Source: Uloborus plumipes
Lineage: Eukaryota > Arthropoda > Arachnida > Araneae > Uloboridae
Assembly (NCBI GenBank): GCA_038373865.1
Contig: JAXGGA010004457.1
Span: 24,228 to 88,227 of the forward strand
Direction: 5' to 3'
Length of the DNA: 64,000 bases
In this document: piece by piece, positions 1 to 11,533 of the stretch
Layout of the letters: each line of letters starts with the position of its first letter
How positions within the stretch are numbered: the first letter of the stretch is position 1
Notes under the pieces: model-generated
Database searches by the model: none
Seen by the model: only the letters and a program-made list of their open reading frames with translations
Told to the model about the DNA's origin: nothing
Position numbers and translations under genes: made by a program

Positions 1-1914
1 ATTTTATTCAAACAAAATTATATTATATAAATTTCAAGTATTTTTTTATTAAATCCTCATACTTTCAGCAACATATCTGAGTATTTTTGGAAATATTGAA
101 AGATTTCTGCACCCGTCACAATTTACTGAAGAGATACGTATACATGCAGATTAGGCTTAGCGGTTGACGGAAAATGCAATTTTTTGAAAAGTTTGACGGC
201 CTGTAAAACAAAAACCAGATCACATATGGGCAAAAGAATTCATATGGTTACTTACCACCATAAAAATATTAAGTACACCAAATTTTATCAAAATCCAAGG
301 ACATGGGTTACATGACCGGGTGAACTGACATGGAATGACCCGAGGGTTACTTTGACAAAATTTAGCAGCTCTGATTTCTCCAATTTTCTTCTTACTCGTG
401 TCTGGCGCAACTGTCCTGCCCACCAGTAAAAAACAGGAAAAATTCTGTAAACGGGCCATTCCACGAAAACTCCAACATTTTGTCTCCCACATGGTGCTAA
501 AGTATTTAATAAAAAAATTCAGATTTTAAAGGACAATTAACTAAATCTTTTTTTTTTTTTTTTTTTTGATGAATCACAAACCGGTAAAGGGTTTCTTAGG
601 CAAAAAGTTTGTTTATTACTGTAGTGGTAAAGTTTTGTTTTCGCCCAAAAAATAATTCAGCAGGTGTGAAATTATTGAAGACGTGTAAAGAGTTGTTGTA
701 ATGGAGTTCAACAAAATAAGAGTATGTCGGGCCTAGAACCCCTGCATACCCAGGCCGAACTATCCGACATTTTGGATCAAAACAGAAAAATAGAAGATAG
801 TAGCTCCACCTTGCTTTCGCTTCCTTTCAGTTTTGTTTTTCGAAGAATGCTATAAAGTTTATTGTTGAAGAGCTTCAAAAACAACAAATTAAGCAAAAAG
901 GCAACCATATTTTAAAATATTAATAAAATGAATAAAACAAGCAGATCATAAAAACGAAAACATTTCAAGTGACGAGATAAGACAAGTTTGGGGTTATTCG
1001 TGCAGCTTTAATTCACTTGCTAATTAATTCTGAAACTTTTATTATCCTTTGGTATTAATACTCTATCTAGTTCTTTGCATAAATATTTTATGTTCATTCA
1101 ATAATACTAGATATTTGAATTTCCAAGAAAGTGACGATTTCGGCAAACTTTGTTGTTTTAGAAGCTAATTTATAAACTGAACCATAACATTATGAAATGA
1201 GAAAAATAAATCTTAAGGTAAAAGTATTTCATTAAAGTAGTAATGGTACCTAGAGTTTTTTTAAGATAAAGATCACTTCTTCGGCACTGACGAGCTCTTG
1301 CTCCCGATTTCCTACATCGGGTCAATTAATTATAATTTCCCCCCGATTTTTTCTTTACTTTTAAAATTGAAGTGACAAAATCCTAACTGTGAGCTTTTAA
1401 TACAGTACAATCACTCTTTTTTACAATATTAATGTTACAGTGTAGCTTCTTTTGTGAACGCTCTCAATGGCAGTGGATCAAGAGCTGAAGACTATTTTGA
1501 TCCAAAATGGCGGGTGCGTCGGCTCTCTAGTTATAGGGACCTTAGTCGGGCCATTCGAAGCTTTTTTCACACATGGCTGCAACAAATTGGTTAAGATTTT
1601 TATGTATCCTTTCTAAAGTTCCACTGCTTTCGGGGTAGTAGACGGAAGTTTTTCTAGGGTGCTTACAGGTTGTCGTTTCTGTTTGCTCGCTCATAGCGAC
1701 TCGGCCAATGAGTTATTAGACGACGCGCGTACTGACGCTCTTGTCTTCTACCAATTTCGTCAGAGCATTAGTGATAGCCTTGAATCGGCCTTTCGTTTTC
1801 TTCAAATTTATGTTTACCAAATTCTAAACTTCACCACTACAATTACCTTTATAAATAACCACTTTTTGATGAAACATATGAGCGTCACATGTGAGACGAG
1901 ACGGCGGCGGTTTC
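1..1914. other. AT-rich stretch without recognisable gene
   Basis: Nothing here can be assigned. Short open frames (for example 220-492 minus and 1659-1979 plus) have no domain or family resemblance I recognise and are expected by chance. A run of about 21 T lies at 547-567. I see no ribozyme, tRNA or long inverted repeat. Confidence 0.6.
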
Positions 1915-2022
1915 CCCAGGTAGCACAAATAACCTTTAAACGTTTTATAAACGTTTTTAAGCGGTTGTTACAACGTTAATAACCATTTTACAACCTTTAA
2001 AAAACGAAGTGTGCTACTTGGG
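1915..2022 (+). mobile_element. 108-bp MITE, CCCAGGTAGCA ends (copy 1)
   Basis: A short element with terminal inverted repeats CCCAGGTAGCA and TGCTACTTGGG. A second copy of exactly the same length lies in opposite orientation at 10783-10890, and the two align end to end with few differences. A dinucleotide TC is present on both sides here, and AA flanks the other copy, which suggests a 2-bp target duplication. The interior is a series of AACGTTTTA-like palindromes. There is no coding capacity, so it is non-autonomous. The superfamily is not determined. Confidence 0.85.
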
Positions 2023-2393
2023 TCGTGGAATGGCCCCTCCGTGAAAGAAGGCACAAATCAGTCTGGTATGCAATGCAGAACATAAATCTATGATAACAGT
2101 TAAACAAATGTGTCAAAATGACTTTATCCTTTTATAATCTGTTCAAAACATTATATGTATTGTAATTCTGAATTTGTGTTCTGCAGTCTATACTAGACAA
2201 AAATTTGCGCCTTCTCTTATGCCGACTCCATTTTTCCATTTGTCCCCACATAAAAAGTGCAGATGTCTCACACCCGATCGAAAAAAATATCGATAAACCA
2301 GGAATTCAGTTGCCAATTTTTGACAGTATCACTTTTGTAGAGGCTAAACTTTTTAAAAAATCAATTGTTCAAACTTGGTACCTTTAATTCAGA

Positions 2394-3011
2394 TACACTG
2401 TCCAGTAGGGTGTATCACGAAAAAAAAATTTTGAAATTAAAAATTTACTTTGGCCGGTATCACCTTGAAGTTTCAAGTTTTATATTAAAAACGATGATTT
2501 TTTTTTAAATGTACAAATTATGTGTAAATAATTATTTGAGTGGAAAAATGGACCAATCTGGACATTTCAAAGCGCTGTACTTTAATGTTTGTACTATTAA
2601 TACAGTAATAAAAATTACTTTGCAGGATAGGTAAATATTCTAAAAATATGACTGACTAGCGAAAATATTAGGTTTTTCATAACCATTTCTGGACTTAACC
2701 TTAAAGTTAAATTTAAACTCCAATGCATTTTTATTGATAGATTACTCCTTACGTAGTTCATTTTGCACTTAAATTATTATTTTTTCTTTACACATAATTT
2801 ATACCTTTTTTTTTTAAATCATCGTTTTTACTAAAAAAACTTGAAACTTCAAGGTAATTCCGGCAGACCTAAAAATTTTTCAATTTCATTTTTTTTTTTT
2901 TTTTTTTTGTAACTATGTGAATATAGTGACAACTTTTTATCAACTTAAAATTTGAATTTCCAAAAAAAAAAAAAAAAAAAAACATTTGTGATGCACCCTA
3001 CTGCACTGTAC
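2394..3011. mobile_element. Foldback element, about 0.6 kb, with long imperfect inverted arms
   Basis: The ends are inverted (CAGTAGGGTGTATCAC at 2403 and GTGATGCACCCTACTG ending at 3003). The similarity continues inward through CTTGAAACTTCAAGG motifs and AT-rich arms almost to the centre, so the element would fold into one long hairpin. Flanking TACACTG and CAGTGTA-like bases suggest the true ends lie near 2394 and 3011, with TA-type insertion. Poly-A and poly-T runs near the right arm have expanded. It is non-coding. Confidence 0.75.
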
Positions 3012-3192
3012 ATTACTTGAATTTCATCATCTGCGAAGGGTGGATCTAGAAAAGTTTCAAGAAAGGGGCGAATGTTTTTATTGCATATCCTTCGCTACAC
3101 ATTTTGTTTCGCAACTGTCAACTTCATATGTTTTGGACTTCAATTGCGAAACTTATCCTGAAAATAGCCCTAAACCCCCCCCCCCTTCTGCT

Positions 3193-3512
3193 AGTATCAA
3201 AGATAGGGCTGCGGTAGCCCGATCGGTAAGGCGTCGGACTCGTGACCGGAGGGTCCCGGGTTCGATCCCAGCCGATCAAAGATCCACCGTCTTCATTAAT
3301 GGTGGCTGGGGAACGTTAAAAATTTCGTGGTTACAAAGTCCTCCAAGAGAAACGATACCTCTGGGGGTGCTGGGCAAAGGGTTTGCTCGGCCCGTGATCT
3401 GGTTCAAAAAGAACAAAGCTCTCTTCAGAGCCCTATCCCGGTTAAACTACGAGTTGTGGTAGGTACGGGTGAACCTGGAGTGTGTGAAGTGGGAAGTATG
3501 AAGTATCAAAGA
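3193..3512 (+). mobile_element. tRNA-derived SINE with 11-bp target-site duplication
   Basis: The 5' head (about 3207-3281) is tRNA-like, with an A-box-like stretch around 3215 and a clear polymerase III B box, GGTTCGATCCC, at 3259-3269. A tRNA-unrelated body runs to 3501. The element (3204-3501) is flanked by the direct repeat AGTATCAAAGA at 3193-3203 and 3502-3512, as expected for LINE-mediated insertion. The anticodon stem no longer pairs properly, so this is not a working tRNA gene. The loop would read CGT (Thr-like). It has no long A tail. The family is not named here; it resembles SINEs I associate with spiders, which is recollection and not a search result. Confidence 0.88.
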
Positions 3513-3619
3513 GAGACTAAAAATACCTTTTTTAAGCTTTAGTACTTAAAATTTATCAGAGTTGATTCCCTCAAGGGAGGAGCAAACGCCCCCTCGAACG
3601 TTCTTCGTATCCGTCCCTG

Positions 3620-5233
3620 AGCTAATATTTAGAAAAGTGCCAATTTGAGTCCCAAGTGAATTTTCACTAGTATTTCAATAACTAGTTAAAAAAATAATTT
3701 TCCCCAGAAAGAAGATAAGTTTTGCTTTCATTTCATCTAATAACATCAGAAACAAAAATCTTTTTTTCTTCAGAAAATATTGTTTTTATACATCAAAAAT
3801 CAGATCGGTAACGTGTCCCAAGTAACAAAGCTCAGCATTCAAACAGGTCATGCGCACTTTCTAACTTCCCAAAAAAACGCACTTGCACAAGAAACGATTT
3901 TATTTTTACCCCTTTATTAATATTTTACTTCATTTTTGTTTTAATCGATTCCTGATTTTCTAGCCGATGCGAAATAAGCGTGTCCCAAATTCCGCCGTCA
4001 GAGTGGTAACAATAACTTCCGATCTATGTTTAGGCTCCCAAAATCATTTCCTGCACCTATACCACGTGATACTGAGTACCTGGTGGGATGTTTTATCGAA
4101 TCGTAATTAAAAATTTGCATTTCTGCATCTAAAATTGTGGGTAAGATTTTTTAAAATGTGTGTCATTTGAGTCATCAGATCGGTAACACGCTCTAAAATG
4201 CGCAGTTTTTGTTGTTTTAAAAATTATTTTCTATATAAGTATAGTTCTTTATTACAAGTGAAAAAATCACGTGTTTGATTTTAGTTTAGTGCTATCGACT
4301 CGGAAATTAAAAAAAAACTTTGTCAGTTTGTCAGATCGGTAACAGTCAGAGCGGTAACATTGAAAAACAGCGAATATGTTACAGAACTAACTCACACGTT
4401 TCAGAATTATAAAAAGCAAAAATCATAGTTTTTAGCCATATTGAATATTTTTGTTCTTAAAAAATGAAAAGCAATGAGTTTTACTACAATTGCTTCCTTT
4501 GTGGTTTGTATGACCTAGCAATAGAAGTTAGTAAAATAAGAAAAATTGACACTGCAGAAATTAAGTTAATTAATTATTATTATTTTAATTAATTAATTAA
4601 TTTATTTATTTATTTTTTGGTGCTTCAATTTCTCATAACTTCGCTAAATAACTAGATAATAACTAGCATGCTAAATTTGAATTTCTGATCAAGAAATTAA
4701 ATTTCCTGCAACTAATTAAAGAAAAGCAAGCAGCAGAGTTGTGTGTTGAAAAAGTTGAAGTTGTGTGTTGTTTCAAAACAAAACAAATGTTTTATTAGCT
4801 TGGATTTGGTATTCTCATAATTTTCTTTATCTAAAAACCTCATCGCTCATTTTTATTTCCAAGAAATGCTTTTTCATAATGAAATTTGATTTTTTAGCCT
4901 AATATATATATTTTAATATAATTATCTTAATTCTATGTTAAAAATGCAAGGAAATGATATCATATTTAGAGATGTTTACGAAGACTGAAAGCATAAACTC
5001 AAATATGTAGCTCATATTAACATCAGATCTGTAACATTCATCAGATCTGTAACGGCTTAAAAGTGAGTAATCTAGGGGGGGGGGGGTAAATAACTTCCTT
5101 GACCTCCCCCTTTTATTTTCTTGCATTTCGACCCAATTTAGACTTAAAATCCAATATTAGTTTTTTTCTGCAAAAAAAATTTTTTTTTTCAGAAAACTCC
5201 AACTTCAAATTGGCACTTTTCTAAATATTGGCT
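3620..5233. mobile_element. 1.6-kb non-autonomous element with internal CAGATCGGTAAC repeats
   Basis: Inverted ends of about 30 bp pair AGCTAATATTTAGAAAAGTG (3620) with its near complement ending at 5233. The interior has no coding frame but repeats a short motif, CAGATCGGTAAC or one-to-two-base variants, at about 3801, 3999, 4175, 4332, 4346, 5023 and 5042. The motif spacing is irregular, unlike a tandem satellite. The copies look like repeated binding sites or remnants of a transposon-specific array. The C/G tract at about 5075-5087 is simple sequence. Confidence 0.65.
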
Positions 5234-5251
5234 CCCCTGCCACCTGCACTG

Positions 5252-5958
5252 TACACTGTTAAAACTACAGGTTGCATAAATCACCTTTAAGGGTGAAACG
5301 TTGTAGCGCCAACGGCTTAGAGGGTGACACTTGCCTCCCTATGGCAACCTTGAAGATACCATTTGATTCCCTATGGCACCCCAAGTAGCATCACCTCGGA
5401 TTTTGCTCGGCCGATCATCGAACTCCTTGTAAACTGATCCCGTAACGCACGATGACATCGTTCCGATCAGTACCCGAGCACGGTTTTCGACGATCTACTT
5501 TTCATCGGAAAGCGATATCCTTCCGATCAACTTTCCCGATGAAAATAAGCCGAGCATCCAAAATTGATCCTAAATTCATCGGCACGGGACTGCACTTCTG
5601 GTAAAATGCTCCAAATCTCATCGTATATCAAGCAAAACTCATCGGATTTTGCTGCTCGGATTCTGTTTGGCCGATGAGACATATTGGAGCAATTCCCGAT
5701 GAGAACTCATCGAATCCGATCATCTGCCGATGAGAATTTCATCAGGTTTCGATGAATGACCGATCATCGGCCGATGAGATTATGCTGCTGGGGACCCTTA
5801 TGATGCCGTCGGAGGGGTACCATTAAGCTCACATAGGGTGGCACATGAAGCTAAATGGCACTTTAAGGATGCCATAGGTAAAGTGGCACTTTCAGAGAGT
5901 GCCACTGGTGCTACAGCGCTTAAAGATGCCTTGTGCAATTTGTAGTTTTAACAGTGTA
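5252..5958. mobile_element. Outer MITE (TACACTGTTAAAACTACA ends) split by a nested element
   Basis: The terminal inverted repeats TACACTGTTAAAACTACA (5252) and TGTAGTTTTAACAGTGTA (ending 5958) extend for about 28 bp with few mismatches. The TA at each extremity fits TA-target insertion of Tc1/mariner type. Its own body (5280-5378 and 5794-5930) carries repeated GTGGCAC and GCCATAGG-like words. The middle is occupied by a different element at about 5380-5793. Confidence 0.8.
5380..5793. mobile_element. Nested element rich in CCGATGAG/CTCATCGG repeats
   Basis: The element begins CCCAAGTAGCAT and ends ATGCTGCTGGGG, ends related to those of the 108-bp MITE at 1915 and 10783. The interior is dense in CTCATCGG, CCGATGAG and CCGATCATCGG words on both strands and is locally more GC-rich than its surroundings. 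It interrupts the outer element at 5252-5958, so it is the younger of the two. It is non-coding. Confidence 0.75.
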
Positions 5959-6075
5959 TATGCCTGTAGAATTATTTCGCAATTGAGGGAAGAATGGACA
6001 TTTTGCTTTTAGAACGTTTATTTTTATTTTTTTTCTATTTATGATGTAAGGCAAATCTAACGCTCCACAATATAA

Positions 6076-6307
6076 TACCGTAAAGTCAGGTTACTTGGAC
6101 CCACAAGGGGGTTACTTGAGCCCACAGTAAAATGATAAAATCTGGGTTTGGTACTAGCGTTAGAGACTGCAGCGGGCTTCTACCTAGCGGAGAAACGAGG
6201 AACTATGTGGAAGTCTTCAACTAATAAGTACCAAACCTTGATTTTATCATTTTACTGTAATGGGCTCAAGTAACCCCCTAGGGTCCAAGTAACCCGACTT
6301 TACGGTA
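6076..6307. mobile_element. 232-bp MITE, TACCGTAAAGTC ends (copy 1)
   Basis: The inverted ends TACCGTAAAGTC and GACTTTACGGTA, with TA at each extremity, mark a Tc1/mariner-type MITE. Subterminal GGTTACTTGGACCC and TTACTTGAGCCCA words are mirrored on the other side. Copies of exactly 232 bp also lie at 47023-47254 and 54815-55046; the last is in the opposite internal orientation. The three are very similar, suggesting recent spread. Confidence 0.9.
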
Positions 6308-7680
6308 CTTGTGCATATGAATGTATTGTTTTGGTACTACTGTTGGTTAAATTCTCAAATATCAGAGAGTTCTTCAACATTTTCCTTCAAGGGGTTGAAC
6401 TGTTCAAATTGCAATACATCAAATTGTTGTCGTCACGCAGCTTGAATTTTGAAAACAACAACAACAACATTAACTACTTTCAGCTATGATCCATTTTCGG
6501 ATGCTTCACTCTCCGCATAAAATAATTTTGGTTTTTAAATGGTCAACGTTACGCGGTAAGGTGGGGGAGGGGGGGGGAATTAAACCAGAACATTTAGACT
6601 AATTTCAATGTCAAATAATATATATATACCTTCTCAAAAAACCATAAAATGAAAAAAAGATGCAAAAACAAAAATTACTGCATTGTAATTAAAAGTGTAT
6701 CAAATAGACAACTTTTGATAAAAATTATTCTTTCAATGTTCAAAGCGTTTGAGCTAAAAAAAAAAAAAAAACAATGTAATGAAATTTATAAATAACTACA
6801 TTTTTAAAACGACTTATGATTAAATAACACAAAAGCAAACACTTTTATTCCCTCAGTCAGAAACTGGAAACACATAATCTTTTCGGAACAAATAAATTCA
6901 AAACGCGAGGAATCAATGCATGCATGTTTCAAATTGCTTCAATTCTGGAGTTTTGCTTTGTTAAGATTTAGCTTGCTTATTCCGGCAAGTTATTATTTCT
7001 GAATAAAAACGATTTTCTTTGTATTTGGTTTGGGCATATAAAAAAAAAAAAAAAAAACTCAGAAAATGTTTGAAAACCTATGAAGAAATTATAAGTTATT
7101 TAAACTAACTGCGGTATTTTTATACCCCATTTCTTACTTTAATAAAGTTAAATTCGAGGACATATTCAGTTTTTTTTTTTTTTTTTTGAAGTTTATAATT
7201 TGTAAGTTGAAATTCCATATATTTTTTTAACTTTGGAAAATGTTTTACATTGCAATATATCATAATTAATTATATTGTAAAAACAGAGAGTAAGCGTAAT
7301 CACCTAGTGGTAATGTTTCCTAAATAAAGGCGTACTCACCTTTGTAGTTCAGTCATCTTTAAATCAATAGATTAAAAATATATGATATTTTTTTCTCTCT
7401 TATTAGAACGGTAAGATCGGTTTCATTGCAATTAAATTGCAAAATAAAATAGCGTTTTTAAATAAAATGAATTGTCAAACCAATTTATTATTTCAGGTAA
7501 CATACGTAACGTTTTAAACAATTTCAAATCGCTTTAAAATGATTGTAACAACGCTGACAGCTTTTTTTAAGGCTTAGCAAACAAAGTTGGCAACCTGGGA
7601 TAAAATGCTGATTCAATACACTATAAAGAAATGTTCAATTTGTAGAAGCTCACAACGTAGCCAGGGGGTTATTTGCACAT
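6308..7680. other. AT-rich interval without recognisable feature
   Basis: Apart from a G tract near 6563-6577, A/T runs (for example 6757-6771, 7040-7056, 7170-7188) and a few long AT-rich words, I see no gene, inverted-repeat element or RNA gene here. Confidence 0.5.
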
Positions 7681-8428
7681 TTAACCCGTTAATGCCAAAG
7701 TTCTTTTTAACTTTTTTTTCAATTTTTATCTGCTTGAAACTCTTACTTGGAATGGTTTACATACATTTTAGGCTTAAAATAGTTCGCTGTTGCCATATTT
7801 ATTAAGTTGTTTAACGTCCTGTTTATGGGATATTTTGCAGATATGCGAGCAAAATACGACCTTACTTGACTTTACTTTTTCAAAGTAACATTACAGAAGG
7901 CATCTGTGATCAATTTTAAGCAAGAAATTTTAAAATAGTTTAGTTTTATGAAAAGTTAGTTCGCAAAAAAAAAAAGCTTACTTTCTGTGGCTACCCATGC
8001 CGGATCGTTGCTTGACTGATTTGTCTGAAAATAGCTGTCAATAAATAAACTCTGATGTCCAAATAGTGGATCTAACTGGTTTTCTCAAGAAAAAGAACTA
8101 TAATTCAACCGCGACGAGATGGCCGGTGTCAATCAAATGAGAAAACGAGTCCATTCCTTAAAATAGGTATTAAAATAGGTAGAATTTCTACCCATTCAAA
8201 TTCCCCCATCAATTGTGAATCCCATTCCTCAATTTTCATCTGCGTATCACCCCTTCCTAAAAATAGACAATCCTGAAAAAAGGAGGAGTCATAGGCCATC
8301 TCTGCGAAGTTGAATTATATTTAACTTGTGAAAAACAGCTTTAGTAAAATGATATACCCATTACAGGTTTTTGTATTCAGTAACTAACAAGCGTCCTGTT
8401 TGTGGGCTACTGGGCATAAATGGGTTAA
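7681..8428. mobile_element. piggyBac-like MITE with TTAA ends (copy 1), interrupted
   Basis: The left end is TTAACCCGTTAATGCC and the right end is GGGCATAAATGGGTTAA, that is, TTAA followed by CCC inverted ends, as in piggyBac. A 5'-anchored copy lies at 49301-49786. Comparing the two shows that 8101-8317 here is a later insertion. No transposase frame remains. The small open frame at 7587-7805 overlaps the left end and is not a gene. Confidence 0.8.
8101..8317. mobile_element. 217-bp MITE nested in the piggyBac-like element
   Basis: The inverted ends TAATTCAACCGCGACGAGAT and ATCTCTGCGAAGTTGAATTA enclose 217 bp. The related copy at 49301-49786 reads straight through this point (near 49712), giving an empty site. 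The comparison implies a TA target duplication (8099-8100 and 8318-8319). It is non-coding. Confidence 0.8.
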
Positions 8429-9284
8429 TGTACTTACTCGTTTGTTACCTTTACTTCTTAGATACGGTAACTATTCGTTTAGGACCAAACTTAACTACAG
8501 TTTTTGCTTTAAAGTATTAAAATAATTCTCAATTATTAGATTTTCAATAAAACCGTAACCAAACGAAACAATTTCTACTTCTAAAAGTAGCTTTTGTTTA
8601 CTGAGCATTTCCGTCACCCTAGTGACGTATTTCAATTTTCTCATGACAAACATTTTCGGAAACATTTCACAGAAGATTAAGAAATTTTGCTCTCCTCAAA
8701 CTATCCTTTGCACCAAGCAATAGAAAATATATTACTTTCCGTTTTTTTTTTCTTTTAGGTAGAAGCAATTTCATGGTTCAAAGCAATTTTTTCAATTGAA
8801 AAATCAATTATTTTATGATTTAATCTTTTATAATCGTGCTGTTGAATTACACAGACAAAGCACAGGAATTTTGGGAGATGTTCTTAAAGGTATTTTGTAA
8901 GTTATTTTTAAAATTATCTGCATATTTTCGGGATTAATTGTCACTGAAGAGTGATTTCAAAGCTAATATAAATAATTTGAGCATAATAAAGTATGCACAT
9001 TTGTATATGGTGTCGAAAAGCTGCAGAACTTTGACTAGCGACATTGTTATACTCTTTATAATGAGAGCTGGCTTTTCAAAGTTAAATTAATTTTCCACTC
9101 TCCACAATTTTTCCCTTATGGTTGTCATATTTACGGCTCTATGGGCCTTTTTCCCACTTAACTTTTGCAACAACTGTTAAATGCAAAACGCTTGAAATTG
9201 CTCTGTGAGTAAGCCATTTATAAAAACGTAAGTCTAATTTGGTACACATAAAATAAATGAAATGCCTCAACAAAAAGCGCATTA

Positions 9285-10120
9285 AAAAATTTGGTATGGA
9301 CCCCACACTAATTCCTTTTACGTGCAAATTTTGAGTAGTTGCCTTTAGTGTTAAAAAAAGTGCTTGGAGTGAGCAAGGTAACAATTTAAATATTTACTCC
9401 CCTAATCTGCCACGAAACAATGCAAAAAAAATTTACAATGGTTAATTTTCTAAACATTCTATATGGTTATATATTCTATATGGGTCTAAATATTCTATAT
9501 GGTTAATATTCTAAATGATTTTAATATCATTCAGTGAATTTTTCGCAAAATATTGCCAATAGCGCCAAGTTGAAACCAAATTCAAAAAATATTTTTTTCG
9601 CCAAATTGGTCGCCAACTTGGCAACATGTCGCCAAGTTGGCGTCAAACACTTGGTGACCAAAAGCTTGGCGACATATCTCCAAGTGGGTGCCAATTTATA
9701 TCACTTGTGTCTGCATTGAAATTAACACTGATTTACCCCAAAAAAGGGGTAAAACACCCCCTTGGGAACATTCGAATGCAACCACAAGGGGAGGTGCACA
9801 ACTAGACCATCCTCAGAGCCTACATACCAAGCTAGAAGCTTCTACGGCATACAGTTTTTGAGTTATGCGACCCACATACGCACATACATCCGCACATACG
9901 TACATACAGACGTCACGAGAAATCAACTCGGGGGTGGTTGAAAAGGATTTTTCGGCTGCTTATATGTTGGCAGGTACATATGCACGTGCTGACAGGTCGA
10001 AAAAACTACTGAACATTCATTCGAGGGTGAACAAAATCAAAATTTAGACTCAAATTTGAGTGATTTTTTTTTTTTTTTCCCGCGATTGCAATACTTCCTT
10101 TACTACGTAAAAGGAAGTAA
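9285..10120 (-). repeat. Dispersed repeat with TTGGCGACAAG block and terminal hairpin (copy A)
   Basis: This is the first of three copies of a long dispersed repeat; the others are 52908-53690 and a copy split between 55147-55394 and 63632-64000. In order it holds a TTGGCG/CGCCAA-rich block (9560-9700), a CCCCTT block (9735-9800), a degenerate CATACGCACATAC microsatellite (9868-9920) and a hairpin of TACTTCCTTT and AAAGGAAGTA arms at about 10092-10119. The open frame at 9865-10047 also appears in the other copies but shows no codon-level constraint by eye, so I do not call it a gene. Confidence 0.75.
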
Positions 10121-10556
10121 AAAGAGTGGAGCTTTTTTTTTTCGTACAGTTTCCTTGGAGACGACAAAAATTATTAAACTTGATACGCCTTTATTAAAGT
10201 AACTGAATCTAGTAAAAATAAGTTCCCTATATAAGAGGAGCTGACTAATCTGACATTTAGGTTCTAAAAGTACACGTGGCAACACTAAATGTGTACTAAA
10301 ATCGTTTAGAAAAAAACTGGTATCTAAGTTTCTGATGTGTTACTTAGTTTATGCTAGATCACTTCAGTTCATAAGCTACGATTAAGTTTAAGAAATCATC
10401 GCTTACGATTATCCTTTTGGATTTGTTCAAATGGGCCTTTTACTCTAATTCTCCTCTCTCGAGAAAAATTTCAGAAACTCTCCCATTATACTCAAAAATT
10501 TGTAATAACAAAAATATATTTCATCTTTTAAATCGTTCAAACGGCGAAAACTGAGC

Positions 10557-11040
10557 TGTTGTTTTCACAGTATAATACTGGAAACCCAGGCTCCAATTTA
10601 AAAAAGTTAAAATACACAGTAATAAACTGTAAAACCAGCAATTTTACAGTCTTACTGTACAGTTAGCAATTTTCCAGTTTATTTCGTAAAATTTATCTGT
10701 ATTTTAGTGTAAAAACAACAATATAATACTGGCAGCAGAGATTCCAGTTTAAAACTATAAAATGCACGGCAATAAACGGCAACCCAAGTAGCATACTTCG
10801 TTTTTTAAAGGTTGTAAAATGGTTATTAACGTTGTGACAACGGATTAAAAACGTTTATTAAACGTTTTAACGTTTTTTGTGCTACCTGGGAATAAGTTAG
10901 CCATTTTACAGTTTATCACAGTAAAATTGCTATTTTACAGCTTATTACTGCAAAATTATCCATCTTTAAGTTTATTACTATAAAATTAGCTGCAATATAC
11001 TGTAAAAACAACTTTCGTTTTTTTTACAGTTCATGCATAA
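10557..11040. repeat. CTGTAAAA/TTTTACAG short-palindrome repeat tract
   Basis: The tract is a chain of short mirrored words (TTTTACAGT, ACTGTAAAA, AATACTG) with a loose period of 40-60 bp. It is interrupted by the 108-bp MITE at 10783-10890. The same kind of tract occurs at 27398-27760, 47417-47560 and, in shorter form, at 42655-42770 and 48248-48323. No coding or RNA signal is evident. Confidence 0.6.
10783..10890 (-). mobile_element. 108-bp MITE, CCCAAGTAGCA ends (copy 2)
   Basis: This is a reverse-orientation copy of the element at 1915-2022, identical in length and nearly so in sequence, flanked by AA on each side. It has inserted into the CTGTAAAA repeat tract, so it is younger than that tract. 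Confidence 0.85.
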
Positions 11041-11272
11041 TACTGTAAAGGCCTTTAATTTCGCGGGCCGTAATTTTCGCGAAAATGATTATATCTATGA
11101 TTTCGCGGGCCGAAAATTTCGCGAATTTTGCATGTACAGAACCGAAAGTTGAAAAAGTCCAAAGTAAAAAAAAAATTCGCGAGGCCTAAATTTTCGCGAT
11201 TACGAAGAGCTCGCGAAAATCGCGAAAATTAAGGCTTCGCGAATAAAAAGGCCTTTACAGTAATCAATACAA
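11041..11272. mobile_element. 232-bp MITE rich in TTCGCGA words
   Basis: The inverted ends TACTGTAAAGGCCTTTA and GGCCTTTACAGTA have TA extremities. Inside, TTTCGCGGGCC, TTTTCGCGA and TCGCGAAAA occur repeatedly on both strands, which makes this a local CpG-rich island in an AT-rich setting. Its length equals that of the TACCGTAAAGTC family although the sequences are unrelated. It is non-coding. Confidence 0.8.
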
Positions 11273-11533
11273 TTAGTTTTGATCATGTTTGATTTACTAA
11301 TACATATATTAACCGTGTTCAGTAAACGAATACATATTTTTATTGCAACAGAAAAAATCAAACTGAGAGGAGAAACCTAATTCAGGAAGCGTGATAGCTT
11401 TCATTAACTTTCCATACCATTTCCCGAAAAGCGAATCAATTCCTAGAATGCATCGACGTTGGAATACGTCAAAAGAGCTATATGCCCGATTTCGACTCAT
11501 TTAAAGCGATTACGATTACAGCTCGCTGCTTTA

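Noticed and set aside
220..492. Open frame of 90 codons on the minus strand
   Set aside because: No domain, no promoter or splice context, low complexity; expected by chance at this sequence length.
1286..1330. CTGACGAG resembling a hammerhead core
   Set aside because: No GAAA, no cleavage triplet and no stem I partner nearby.
3207..3281. tRNA gene
   Set aside because: Anticodon stem mismatches and a tRNA-unrelated body inside one 11-bp TSD show it is the head of a SINE.
9865..10047. Possible conserved small protein shared with 52971-53159 and 55141-55539
   Set aside because: All three lie in one dispersed repeat; changes fall in all codon positions, and the frame is joined to a microsatellite.
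10557..11040. CRISPR-like array
   Set aside because: The repeated words are short, overlapping and mirrored, without uniform repeats or unique spacers, and the context is an animal genome.
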